Shown here: in pieces, positions 11,605 through 22,020 of the stretch
Layout: the number at the start of each line of letters is the position of its first letter
Position numbering within the stretch: the first letter of the stretch is position 1
Assembly: GCA_948567375.1 (NCBI GenBank)
Contig: OX419759.1
Span: 55,642,593 to 55,706,592 of the forward strand
Source: Lunularia cruciata
Lineage: Eukaryota; Streptophyta; Marchantiopsida; Lunulariales; Lunulariaceae
Reading direction: 5' to 3'
Length of the DNA: 64,000 nucleotides
Notes under the pieces: generated by a model
Databases searched by the model: none
What the model saw: the letters and a program-made list of their open reading frames with translations, nothing else
Told to the model about the DNA's origin: nothing
Position numbers and translations under genes: made by a program

Positions 11605-12014
11605 TGTAAAGATTGAGACCAAGAGAAATAGAAGAATGGAAGTTCACATTGGGACACTTGAATAAGGGAAACTCCAAATGTCTAGCATCAACTTCGGCTT
11701 TGGTATTTATAGGGAGTATACAAGGCTCTTGAGAAGATTCTCAAGAAACTTCCTTCAACCACTTTCTTGGAGTGCAAGCCAAGTTAACCAAGAAGCTTCC
11801 TTCTAGAAGTCATTTATTTGGCATACAAGCTAAGCTAGCTGGAAACTTCTAGAAGCTTCTTTCTAGAAATTATCTACTTGGGGTGCAAGCTAAGCTAGCC
11901 GGGAAGCTTCCCAAAAAACTTCCTAGATACTATTGGAGTATTCTAGGCTAATTTGTCCTGATTACTACCTTGTTAGCCCGAATAAAGTTTATCGCTAAAC
12001 TCCATATTGTTACA
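11605..12014 (-). repeat. Gy-A1 5' LTR (410 bp)
   Basis: Bounded by TGTAAAGATTGAG (plus-strand low end) and CCATATTGTTACA (high end). On the minus strand it has a CCTATAAATACC TATA box. Upstream of that is a GAAgtTTCttGAG run, close to a three-unit heat shock element. It contains the short AAGCTT/TTCTAGAA modules seen in all Gy-A LTRs. Confidence 0.85.
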
Positions 12015-12467
12015 ACCATGCAACCTTTGTGTTGAAGGTGCTCTGGCAAGAGATCTCACCTTCAAAGAGCAACTATTACAAGCCATGCCAAAACATGCAA
12101 GTATTTTTTTCCAAATACCTCCTTTGAGATATCCACAACTTTTCCTTGCTCTTGCCCTAATGGATTTCAATCCCAAGCACCCTTTTTGAAGAACTCAAGT
12201 CCTTTTGTGGCTTCTGTGCCTCCTATTGCAGATTCTTGTATTCTTTTTGGGTGCAATTGAGTGACTACCTAGGTTAGGTTCACATTAGCAATTAGGATTT
12301 AGAACTTGTAGCCCAACCCTACAAGAGATATTTTAAAAATATGCAATCAAGGAGATATTATTGGAGTGTAGCCTCCCATTGATGGAATTACAATCACAAC
12401 CATGGTGATGATGGTCCTCCCAAGACCATGAGAACACAACCACTATCATAGTTGCAGGTACGGGATG
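12015..12467. other. Spacer between Gy-A1 and Gy-A3
   Basis: About 450 bp not recognisable as any of the four families. A short open stretch (12007-12189, plus) has no recognisable motif. It may be host sequence or an older unrecognised repeat. The last bases before 12468 (GGATG) match GGGTG at 43075-43079 with one difference and form the target duplication of Gy-A3. Confidence 0.5.
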
Positions 12468-12623
12468 TGTAAAAGACCAAGAAGAGAAATAGGAGAACGG
12501 AGATCAAGGTGAAAGATCACATTGGGACTCTTGAATAAGAGAAAACTCTAAATGCCTAACATGAATTTGGGCTTTGGTATATATAGGGAATATATAAGGC
12601 TCTTGAGAAGCTTTTCAAGAAGC
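12468..12623 (-). repeat. Gy-A3 3' LTR, low half (split by Gy-C)
   Basis: Starts TGTAAAAGACCAAGAAGAG, the conserved low end of minus-strand Gy-A LTRs, and stops at CAAGAAGC where Gy-C begins. The other half lies at 22999-23303. The bases AAGC occur on both sides of Gy-C as a 4-bp duplication. Confidence 0.88.
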
Positions 12624-13765
12624 TGTCACGCCATTTGTAGTTCCGCATCTAGCTGCTCAGACACTGGAGTTCCCGTGATAGTAGTTAGAGTTATTTCAGC
12701 AGTATCTCAGAGACTACTTTCCGACGGTCAGATTTGGTGTTCGGGGTACTATAACACCCATTTGTGCATGTGTGTGGTATTGTGATATTTAGCTTGGTAT
12801 TACAAGTACTTAAGAGATATTATTTATAGAGATAAAGGATGGTTCTATTTTAGTCATGGTTAGCTAAAGTTAGTCATAGCTAAGATAGAGTGGACCTTAC
12901 TTTAGAGGAAGTAGAAAAGATGAGCACCACTATTTTGGATTTTAGTGTGTTGACTTGGCATTATTCCTAGGTGTTTGGCTTTGAGGAAAGAGTTGAGAAC
13001 TCTTGGGCCCGCAAACCTTTTTCTTTTGGATTCTTCTTTATTCCAAGGATAGCCCATGTGAAGGAATCCTTGACTTAGTGGTTGGGTCAAGATAAGACCA
13101 CATGCTTAGGGGAATATGCCCATGTGAATGGATATTCCTTTCTACTTTTTGACTTTACTTGACTTTTAGTCTAGTAACTTGAGTTACTACGGTAATTAGT
13201 AACTTTGGTACGTAACTATTTCACAAGTATATAAACAAGGGGCGAGGAGGTACTCACCATCCTTTCATTTGCAACTATCTCTCTCTCATTGAGTTCTCTA
13301 GTGAGCAATGTCTTGAGTCTTGGAGTGTTAGCCTTGGAGGAGTATGATGGATTTGGGGTTCCTTGCCTTCTTAGTCCATGGTGCGCTACCATAATAGCCA
13401 TCAGAGGTTCATCCTGAGTGAGAGACATGCCGGCTCACAGTACTGACTTCATGGTGGGGCCCACCGTCACTTTGCACCGTTTGCACCGTCGAGTGTGCCG
13501 TCAGTGGGATCGTTAGGGTTTCAGTGCTAGCTCGAGTCCAGGGGGTATAGTTTCAAAGTGAGCTCCAGAGAGCTCACTTCTCTGATGTTGAGCCTTCGAG
13601 TTCTTGGCTATGGTGGACAGAGGCCGGCGAGCATCACCTGGATTCTCTATGCTTGAGTGGGTGTGGCTTGACTATAATCAATGCCCAGTTGCTGGCAGTT
13701 TATAGAGTGACAGATCAAGTACTAATCTGAGTTGAGTTGAGTAGAGAGTGTTAAGCAATCTGATT
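12624..13765 (+). repeat. Gy-C outer low terminus (arm b, about 452 bp plus solo LTR)
   Basis: Begins TGTCACGCCATTTGTAG. It is inverted relative to 13859-14347, with which it pairs along its length to form a large palindrome. By eye about 7-8% of positions differ. The homology stops near 13765, leaving a loop of about 93 bp (13766-13858). The solo Gy-B LTR at 12750-13439 interrupts this arm only, so it arrived after the palindrome formed. Confidence 0.85.
12750..13439 (+). repeat. Solo Gy-B LTR (690 bp) inside Gy-C
   Basis: Starts TATAACACCC (family start TGTAACACCC) and ends CGGCTCACA. It matches the LTRs of Gy-B-inner and Gy-B-outer along its length and keeps the 13-bp ACCACATGCTTAG-type segment missing from Gy-B-inner. 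GTAC at 12746-12749 is repeated at 13440-13443, a 4-bp target duplication. The inverted arm at 13859-14347 shows the uninterrupted site with one GTAC. Confidence 0.92.
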
Positions 13766-13848
13766 ACATCAGAGAAGTGAGGTCAGGGGGAAATTGGATT
13801 ACATCAAAGAAGTTTTCGTAGACTTGCAAATGACTTTCGCAAATGACA

Positions 13849-13876
13849 GTGTTAAGCAAATCAGATTGCTTAACAC
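13849..13876. repeat. Short perfect hairpin at the Gy-C palindrome centre
   Basis: GTGTTAAGCAA and TTGCTTAACAC form an 11-bp perfect inverted repeat around a 6-bp loop. It overlaps the point where the two arms of the large palindrome meet. Confidence 0.8.
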
Positions 13877-14456
13877 TCTCAACTCAACTCAACTCAGATC
13901 AGTACTTGATCTATCACTCTATAAATTGCCAACAACTGGGCACTGATTACAGTCAAGCCACACCCACTCAAGCATAGAGAATCCAAGTGACGCTCATCGG
14001 CCTCTGTCCACCATAGCCAGGAACTCGAAGCTCACTGAGCTTCGAGTTCACTGGCTATGGTGGCTTCGAGTTCACTGAGCTTCGAGCTTCGAGCTCAGAG
14101 AGCTCACTTCGAAACTATACCCCCTGGACTCGAGCTAGCACTGAAACCCTAACGGTCCTGCTGATGGCACACTCGATGGTGCAAATAGTGCAAAGTGACG
14201 GTGGGCCCCACCGTGAAGTCAGTACCCCAAACACCAAATCTGACCGTCGGAAAGTAGTCTCTGAGATACTGCTGAATTAACTCTAACTACTATCACTGGA
14301 ACTCTAGTGTCCGAGCAGCTAGATTCGGAACTACAAATGGCATGACAACTGTCATGCGTATATACATCGCTACACAACATTCATCGCTATGAACATCATA
14401 CACTATAGAAGCACAACTCACACATAAGTCATACATAGACTTTAAAGTGCCACAAT
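13859..14456 (-). repeat. Gy-C internal complementary region (b' plus a')
   Basis: Composed of b' (13859-14347, inverted copy of the low terminus) and a' (14350-14456, inverted copy of the high terminus 22892-22998), separated by AC at 14348-14349. The junction reads GCATGACA-AC-TGTCATGC. Thus the bases flanking AC are exactly the two outermost bases of the whole insertion. DIRS-family retroelements carry a comparable internal region used, in current models, to circularise the cDNA. That role here is inference. The minus strand reads AGGGGCGCAAT just before a', resembling a polypurine tract. Confidence 0.75.
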
Positions 14457-14623
14457 TGCGCCCCTAGCTGGCGGTTAGGTCCCTCTAACTCCAGATAGCC
14501 ATCTACTCTAAGTATATGGTGTCCCTTCTAATGGGCAAAGATCAGGAGGCCGGGTGCTATGGAGCCCCATCGTTAGTCGCCTGTCTGCAATCTATACCAT
14601 ATAAAGAATGAACTAGCTATAAG

Positions 14624-14848
14624 TCAAGTACATCTAGGACATAACCGCTGTCCCTGAGGAACCACCGTGAGGGGAGGCGTCATACATGCCATATGCCATC
14701 CTCTCGAACAGCTATCACACACTAACATAGTAGCAGCTCCACCAGAAGAGCCACATAACATACACCTCAAGCCTGCACATACAAGTGCCAAGCTTGGGTC
14801 CATAGTACCATCAATGTTTGGAAGGTGGCATGGCGCACAATTGTGCAC
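14624..14848 (-). pseudogene. Gy-C PHD finger at the Pol C terminus
   Basis: The 74-codon stretch ends in a complete C4HC3 zinc-binding pattern: C29, C32, C44, C47, H52, C55, C70, C73, with the aromatic Trp before His (GWH). This is the PHD-finger signature. PHD fingers read histone H3 tails, so by analogy with chromodomains of chromoviruses it could tether integrase to chromatin. An NCAPCHLPN segment precedes it. It follows the integrase C-terminal region after a frameshift near 14850 and ends at a stop just after the last Cys. Confidence 0.85.
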
Positions 14849-15910
14849 ATGATCCTTCCAAACAACACCATCACGTCCTTCAACACAAGGACTCTAGATG
14901 GCAAAACCTCACGCACTCTCAAGATAGTGTGGCATGTAGAAACATCAAGTGTTGTCGGTGCTGTCTGCTGTAGATATACATAGTCGCCTTGATGAAATTG
15001 ACGGATCAAGGGTCTATAACCTCCTCCTCAAATGGTAGTATAGCGTAAAGTATCTCTATGTTGAGCAATCGCCAAGTTCTCAAAGGCCATCGGCATCACT
15101 CTCCGAAAGATCTCTGCCCGCTGAGAACATGCGCTCATCCATACATCGGGGTCATCCAAGTCCAAAACTACAATAGCATCTTGACAAATGACTGCAGGTA
15201 AATCTGGATCTTGTCCATAGAGTAGAAAGTATGGAGAGAAGGATGCTAAGGAGGCTTGCTGGCTGAACCGATAGCCCATGGCCAACCAAGGTAACTGGAG
15301 ATCCCAATCTCCCAAGTGGCCTCTACGCAAACCATACTTTTGCAATCCTCTCTTCACCGTCTGAACCACTCTCTCTGCTAAACCATCTGCCTTAGGGTGA
15401 TCTCGAGATGTAGTACAATGATCAATCAAAGCCTTGTCACACAAGACCTAAAACTCCCAAGAACTTTGTACCCTGATTAGTCAAAACCTCAGCTAGTGTA
15501 CCAAAATGACTAAGAACGCAATCCAGGAATGAGTAAGCTGTCCCTTCACTAGACTTGTCAGGAAGTGCCACCAACTCAATCCACTTGGAGAAGTGCTCCA
15601 CCATCACCAAAACATACCGATGATGTCTCACAGTCAGCGGTAAAGGTCCGGCAAAGTCCAAACTCCAATGGTAACCCAATCCCATGATAGGTAATGGGTG
15701 TAATTGTGGCGTAGGAGCATTGAATGATGCTCTAACTTGGTCACAAACCACACATCTAGCAACAAACTGCTGTACCTTGGTCTGCATACCGCGCCACCAA
15801 TAATGACTCTGGAGTAAGCTATATGTATGCTTTACTCCAAAATGTCCTGGCTCCTCATGAGCATGACGGACCAACTGTGGTCTCTGTGATGGAAGTGGTA
15901 CTACTTGCAC
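14767..15910 (-). pseudogene. Gy-C integrase, second catalytic Asp changed to Asn
   Basis: The HHCC domain is clear near 15860-15740 (HAHEEPGHFGVKH, then CVVC). The core has LDFAGP with the first Asp, then VLTNQGTKF, where the usual VLTDQGTEF Asp is Asn, then after a frameshift near 15440 HPKADGLAERVVQT with the Glu. The C-terminal part (about 15009-14850) reads QFHQGDYVYLQQTAPTT and a RVREVLPS segment. It integrates cDNA in the living family. This copy is inactive by a frameshift, a stop near 15030 and the Asp change. Confidence 0.85.
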
Positions 15911-15922
15911 TCTACTATCCTC

Positions 15923-16828
15923 CTATACACGCAAAAGGTGTCTACCCTCCAATCTGAACCGTCTGGCTCGCTGAAGAACACGGTCTCTCTCCTTGGCCCC
16001 AATTGTGCCACCCACAACACCAGTGCAAAGATAGTCCATCACTAAGACATCATCATGAATGTCTCGCTGAACTGTACCAATATCCTCACTCTCTGGATTT
16101 ATGGGCTCAATAACTCCTCCTGTATGCGCTGAGAGAGATACCACCAAAGCCTTTGCAAATATACACAAAAAGGCCGATGCATGCCAACCTGGAACCATCT
16201 CCTCATCTGTCTCACCATGCCAACTTGCTCCGGTCTGATCCTGCTGGCTAGGACATGGGTTTCTACTCAACCCATCTGCATCATGGTTCACCACTCCAAG
16301 TCTGTGAACCACCATGAAATCATACTCCTGTAAAATCAGAGCCCATCGTGCAAGCTTCCCTGAAAGCTTGTCGGACTCCATCAACCACTTCAGCGGCTGA
16401 TGATCAGTGATGAGAGTGAAGGGGTTACCAAATAGGTAACATCGGAAATGTGCTACTGCCCAAACTGCTGCCAAGCACTCTCCCTCATATGAACTATACT
16501 TCACCTCCGCTGAATTGTTGGAGCGACTAGCATAGGCCACCACAAACTCCTTCTCCTCATCATCATGCTGGGTGAGCACCGCTCCAAGCCCCAACATACT
16601 CCAATCAGTGTGAACCTGAAATGGTCGTCCCCTAATTGGTCTCCTCAAAATAGGAGCAGATATCAACCTCTCCTTGAGCTCTACAAAAGCTCTCTCCTGC
16701 TCATCTCCCAAACACCACTCTTGTGTAAGCTTGGTCAGCTTTATCAAGGCCTTTGCAATGGCACTAAATCCTCTAACATAGCGGCAATAGAAGTTTGCCA
16801 ACCCAAGGAATGCTCGCACTCTACTCAC
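15923..16828 (-). pseudogene. Gy-C RNase H
   Basis: A 301-codon open stretch. It begins with the tether (VRAFLGLANFYCRYVRGFS), then RNase H: VHTDWSMLGLGAVL with Asp, SSYEGECLAAVWA with Glu, ITDHQPLKWL with Asp, and HDADGLSRNP with the final acid. All expected residues are visible. A TAG separates it from RT upstream (near 16839) and another TAG separates it from integrase (near 15920). Confidence 0.88.
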
Positions 16829-17690
16829 ATCCGTAGGCTAAGGAATATGTGCAATAGCCTCCACCTTGGTCTGCTGAACACCAAGTCCTCCGGGGTAGAT
16901 AGTGTGACCCAAATACTCAACCTGCTCGTGGAAGAACCTACACTTCCCATGATGTTATTTGAGTCCATGAGATCTCAACCTCTCAAACACCTCCAACAAC
17001 TGTCGCTCATGCTCCTCCACAGTAATGCTTTAAACCAAAATGTCATCAAAATAGCACCAAGCAAAATCCAATCTAGCTAGGATCCTATCCATGACCCTCT
17101 GGAACTCAGCAGGAGCGTTCTTTAACCCAAATAGTAAGAACCTCCACTGATATAACACGTCCTTACCGTGAGGATCAATAGCCCAAAATGTTGTCTTGGA
17201 CTTATCCTCCTCTCTGATCGGCAACTGATGATATCCCGCTCGAAGATCCAAAGTACTGAAGACCTTTGCATGCCCAATCGCATCAAAAATCTCCTCCGGT
17301 GTAGGCATGGCATACCGATCAGCCCTGGTCTGTTGGTTGATAGGACGGTAATCTCCACACATCCGCCTATCTGTATAGTTGCCATGCGTATCCTTCTTGG
17401 CTGGCATCACTGTCGCTGATGCATACTCTCCATGTGAAATCTCCACCAAACCAACCTCAAAAAGGTCACTACTCCGACTCTGAATCAATGTCCTCTCCAT
17501 CTCACTATATTGATAAGGACGTCTGAAAACTGGTGTGTCGCTAGTCAGCTCAATCCGTATACCAGGTCCCTTCAGAGCACCCAAATCCTTCATACTGAAG
17601 GAAAAACAACTCGTGTGACTCCTCAAGAACCTCCAAACCCTCCGTCTTTCCTCTCCAATAAGCTTGGGTCCAAGATCTGGCTCCCAAGTA
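16829..17690 (-). pseudogene. Gy-C reverse transcriptase
   Basis: The open stretch 17626-17030 carries the RT motifs MPAKKDTHGNYTDRRMCGDY, STLDLRAGYHQLPI, FLLFGLKNAPAEFQRVMD and catalytic YFDDILV, then a TAA at about 17028 where YS is expected. The thumb continues to 16840 (HHGKCRFF, VEYLGHTIYPGG) across further stops. Upstream the frame extends to about 17690 (EERRRVWRFL), joining the linker after the methyltransferase. The YFDD box and overall layout are Gypsy type. Confidence 0.88.
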
Positions 17691-18059
17691 TCCTCTGTAA
17701 CTGTAGTAGGAGTGGAAGACGTACTGACTGATTGCTACATCAGGCCCTTGGGAGCAATAGTATCATGCTCCCGACCACTAGAGGTCCCAACCTCTGTGCA
17801 AAAAATCCCTCCACTCTAGCTGCAAGCTCCACATGTCCTCTGGCTGCATCCCATGTGGACCAAGGGTGTAATCCAAGTAGCCCACGCTCACCTGGATGGA
17901 CTCCAAGTAGACCACTCTCCCTAGTAGCTACTGGATTGTCCCAAGAATACCATGTCCATTTGGTCCATCGCCCCCAGCATGTGCTTGAATCGTCTCGATA
18001 GGCACAGGGCTCACAAGTGTCCGAGTGGTGATGCCTATCAAACGCATCCTATGCTGCTC

Positions 18060-19030
18060 TGCCAAGCCAAGGCTCACAATCCAGGTCAAACAATTCAGGT
18101 CCATAGCCTATCCTAACACCTGACGCCTGGATGCCTCTGACACTACTGGAACAGCGGTAATACCGGTGCAAAAACCCATCGCCCGCTCTCTCTCATCAGC
18201 ATTGGGCTCCACCAACTGCTGTAACTGTGAGTCCTAAACAAGTCCAGGTCCTCCCTCTTGAAAAGCATGAGAGCCTAGGAAACTCATGAGTGTGGGAAAT
18301 GCAGCTGTAGGCTGTCCAACTAGGTTCACCACTGCCATAGGTGACCTATCAGCCACTACCACTATTTGAGACTAACGCCCAACATCCAAGATATCATCAA
18401 CAAGAATGTGGTCCAGTTGCTAAATCCCATCATAAGCACACTGTAGAACCTCTCTGGGTAAGAGATTCATCCACCAAAGACGAAGACGATGAGCCCGTGA
18501 TCTCACTCTGGCTGCATCTAACAATACAGTAGGTCCTATCCAAGAATGGAACTGATGTGTACTCGCCACCACTCTAGTGCGAGAATCACCCATCAAAGGA
18601 ACGTTCTCCAAAAGGTAAGTTGGAGAAATGGACTGATGAACCTGGAGATGTTGTAGTATCCGTAACATCTCCCAAAACACACCAGAACGAGGATCCTAAA
18701 GACCCAAACCGCGGCCCGCACGTGTATGTCCCTGACATGGCCATCCAGAAATCACCAAGTGAATAGGCCCATGTCTCTCTAGGTCATGCGCCCCCCCCCC
18801 AGTAAGGAAATGTCTCCTGGTAGGGCCTTTTGGTAACCTTTGACTGCTGACATTGGTAATAACTCCGGATACTGATAGGCCAAGTGTGCCACATGATGTA
18901 GAGAGACTTGCCTAGCAGTCTCATCTCTCTCTACATACAAGTACCTCTGTACTCGGATACCCGCCTGTAACACCGCAGCTAGTCCGGTGTTGATCCCACC
19001 AAACAACTCCAATAGGCTATCCCGTCTACT
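18060..19030 (-). pseudogene. Gy-C C5 cytosine DNA methyltransferase domain within Pol
   Basis: Located between protease and RT. Motif I reads LLELFGGINTGLAAVLQAG (near 19012-18955), motif II YVERDETAR, and motif IV GWPCQGHTRAGRGLGL, with the catalytic Cys codon at 18735-18737 intact. DPRSGVFWEMLRIL follows, then motif VI LLENVP (near 18600), a motif VIII-like RVRSRAHRLRLWW, and a motif IX/X-like ERERAMGF and LG-stop-AMDLN (near 18190 and 18110). Damage: a one-base deletion near 19005, a G10 run frameshift at 18791-18800, and about five TAG stops. It would methylate cytosine in DNA. The subclass is unresolved; the DPRS and RLRLWW segments lean toward the DNMT3/DRM side. No targeting domain is seen. 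Confidence 0.88.
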
Positions 19031-19248
19031 GGATATTGCCAAGCAATGAGTGTGGTATCCAGAGGTGTCAAAGCAATCGCCTCTGGAGGCTCATCCTCAC
19101 ACTCATCTCCTGATGGTACGAAGGCTCCACTCCAAGCCTACTGCACCAACTGATCTGCATGCTGCTGCAATGCCTCCTTTGAACTCCATAATGGAACATC
19201 CAAGGTGGATGGAACAATCCTTCTCGTACTCCAAAGCCGAGTGATCTC

Positions 19249-20391
19249 CTATGGTACTGGAGTATCCTTTCCATGGGCGTTCCCCTCCAACAAGTCACCA
19301 GGCCAAGTAACTGCACCACTGAAAGCTAAAACTGATGCTGCCATGGTCCCGGACGGTAGTGAGCCAAGACTGCCACTACTAAAGCGTACTAGTAGGCAAC
19401 ATATCCGTCCCTCACCAGACTGCCAACCAGGTCTATAAGAGGTTGTCTCCTCCCAACAGTCAATGCTGAAACCCATGGGGTATAACACTGCTCTCCCAAC
19501 TAGCACATCATATGACTCAACTATCGTCGCAATAGCCTGAGCTCTCACCACCGAGCTATCAGTCGGATGACCAGGCTGAACCTGGACAACAAGCTCCTCA
19601 CGTGTAATGTACTATGTCGAACCACCACCTAGAGATGTCTGGATCTGAAATGGACACCTCTCCACATCGGTCTTCCGTAACTCCAGACCGACAACTGCAG
19701 CCTTCCCCAACATAAGGGGCTGCGCACTAGAGTCTAACAAGACTCTCTGTGGTGTATAGACTTTCCTTGAAGGTCCCACCAAACAAAAATTCCCCCTCTG
19801 GTTATCCATCAAGACAACACCAGGTGTAAACCGCGCTCTCTCAAAGGCTGGTCTAGCTGGCAACTCCTCCAATCTAGCCGCTGCTGCTTGCCATAAACCA
19901 TTGGTCGCTGAACGGATCCCATGCTCCTCAACCAAGTCAACTCCACTACCAACCACCTCTGCTCTAGTAGTAGGAACTGCACCATCCCTACTCTCACACA
20001 ACGTGGCAGCCAACCGGAATACTGGGGCTGGGTCAACTCCCAATGTAAACATGTCACTGGCTGAAAACAAAGGATGCCGCATAATCAGCTGAGCCGCCCC
20101 CAACATCATGCTAGACTCAGTCTGTGTAGTAGCAGGTGGTTGACTAGCAGGTAATCCATCATGTACTCCATCACCACCTACCATACCTGCACTGGGACGT
20201 CTAGGAACCATGGATGTCGTCTGTGATGCCTCAGATAGCATGAAAGACTGGGGAAGTCTGACCTGTCTCCCAACCTCTCCTCTCTCCGGGTCCAACTCCA
20301 CTGATGCTCTTCTAGGCTCTGGAGCACGTACTGCACTCCTAGTCACTGCTGCAGATGCATCCACCTGTGCTGCTCCGCACATGAAGTCCAA
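19249..20391 (-). pseudogene. Gy-C aspartic protease with long N-terminal linker
   Basis: The open stretch 20391-19612 holds a Pro/Ala/Ser-rich linker of about 170 codons, then RVLLDSSAQPLMLGKAAV, the retropepsin active site with DSS in place of the usual DSG. After a TAG near 19611 the C-terminal half continues (YDVLVGRAVLYPMGFSIDCW, near 19510-19440), matching the end of Gypsy proteases. A TAG near 19247 then leads to a spacer (including EDEPPEAIAL) and the methyltransferase, all apparently in one original polyprotein frame. Confidence 0.8.
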
Positions 20392-20449
20392 AGCATCTCT
20401 ATCACCAGCATATGAGGTGGAAGCCTCAGCACCCGAATCTGATCTCCTC

Positions 20450-22020
20450 TAAGCAATAGCCATACTAGCCAATCTCTGCTCCAACTGCTCAATCCGAGTA
20501 GCCATAGCTGTGTCAAAAGTAAGGGCAGGTACTGCACCCCTACTAGGTTTAGATCCTCTACCACCACCTCTACCATCTCATCCTCCATGAACTGGAGCTC
20601 GTCTACTACCTGCCATAGCAACCCTACCACTCCGTAACTTCGGGTGTAGGTCAAAACACCGGTCACTAGTGTGACCAAATCTGTGGCAGTGCTCACATTG
20701 CCTCTGTGTTGGCTGTGATGCACCAAAGGTATCAGGTCGGATGCCCTGGGTACACTCTCTCCTATGGTGAGGTCCACCACAAGTCCAACAAGCAACACCA
20801 CCACTCACTGGCTGCTGCTGACTCAAAAATGAGGGTAAGGGTCTAACTCCACTAGGCCCTCCACTCGCTCCATAGGATCTGGGCTGTCCACCCTGTCCTC
20901 GAAAACCAACTGGGTGTGGTGCACTCTATTGCACTGTAGAAGAAGTCACAACCGTGGATGAGGTCTCCCTACCGAATCCAGATGTCACCACTCTCTCCTC
21001 CACCATATTGAGCTCAATACACTCAGCCAAACAAAAGACTACTGCCAAAGTGGGCGAAGTAGCCTGCAACAACGTAGCATCACAAACTCTACGTCGCAAC
21101 TCCCTATCCAATATCCCATACCAAAACTGGACTGCCTGGGCCTCAGTAACCTCCTGAGTGAAACTGATCAGCCGCCTCATGCAAGTGTATACCTCACGTA
21201 GGCTCTCTCTAGCCTTCCGCTGGAACTCTTGCAAGCTCCTCAGCTTGTCAGTCCGCACTCCCTGGTAGTTCTGCCTCAAAAATAGAAAGAACTCCACCAT
21301 GGGGTTAAACCCCGGTACCACACCACCTCTTGCAGCGGTACCTCCACTCGTAGTAGCACTATCTCCAGCTAGTGCACCTCCACTAGCTCCACCTACACTA
21401 CTTGAGCTAGAACTTGTGGGTACAGCTGATCTACTCTTGGCCACCGAGCCTGAAGTGATGGAGACATAGTGTGAAAACCAATATTGTCTCCATAACTCAA
21501 TCTCCTCCAAATGAGCTCTCCTGAACTCATGGTAGTCATCCATCGGCGGACCCTCCAAGTGCTGAAAAAACCCCTTCCATGCCATGAAGGGTGTGAACAA
21601 AGTCGGGTTCCGCATCTGCTACAGATCACACCAACTGTCTAACTCCTGGATGAAGTCATCCAACTCAATGGTACCCATTGTACTAGAGTAACGCCTAGGG
21701 CCTTTGGAGGCCCCATAAATCTCGTCCATGTCCCACAACAATGGTGCGGACACACCAAGTGCACTCTCAACTGAATCAGCTCCTGTGTCAAACTCCAACT
21801 CAGAGTCAATCTCCTCCCTCATTGGGACCTGAGATACAGGCTGATATTGAGCACCACTCTGAGTAAACCCACTGCGTACTGTAGGGCTAACTCCTCTGGA
21901 ATCTCCAAAGAACTCCGTCGTGACAAAGCAACCACAACAACAAACCCGAACCACCAATTGCAACCGCAAGTCACAACCGCAAGTCACAACCGCAAGTGCC
22001 CCACCAAGTGCCAACACCAA
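20450..22020 (-). pseudogene. gag: Gy-C gag with two zinc knuckles
   Basis: Starts at about 22020. The first 133 codons are acidic in their C-terminal half and end at a TAG near 21617. The next 229 codons (21615-20926) contain the Gag core (FTPFMAWKGFFQHLEGPP to FWYGILDRELRRRV). After a second TAG, zinc knuckles CWTCGGPHHRREC (spacing atypical) and CEHCHRFGHTSDRC (perfect CX2CX4HX4C) lie near 20790-20660. A TGA at about 20579 sits in an Arg/Gly-rich tail, as expected from CGA decay. A short coiled segment IEQLEQRLASMA follows. It would bind genomic RNA and build the particle. Confidence 0.82.

Larger units (their letters stand above)
5842..12014 (-). mobile_element. Gy-A1: Ty3/Gypsy chromovirus, minus strand, degenerate
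   Basis: Minus-strand element with 5' LTR at 11605-12014, a primer site matching initiator tRNA-Met, gag, protease, a 20-residue repeat region, RT, RNase H, integrase, chromodomain and a 3' LTR cut short by Gy-D1. A solo Gy-D LTR (9886-10639) interrupts it between gag and its zinc knuckle. Reading frames are broken throughout. It is one of at least seven Gy-A copies in the window, and the copies were compared with each other to place boundaries. Confidence 0.88.

Noticed and set aside
12902..13090. Repeated open frames of about 61 residues (also 13216-13428, 23413-23598, 23724-23912, 30456-30644, 30757-30942, 37579-37767, 37880-38065, 38258-38533, 38659-38847)
   Set aside because: They recur because they lie inside copies of the Gy-B LTR. 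They have no domain, and several are cut by the LTR's own TATA region. Not genes.
12624..14347. Large palindrome read as a stand-alone foldback or MITE-type DNA transposon
   Set aside because: No target duplication flanks this segment alone (AAGC left, ACTG right), whereas 12624-22998 as a unit has AAGC on both sides and restores the Gy-A3 LTR. Better explained as Gy-C terminal architecture.
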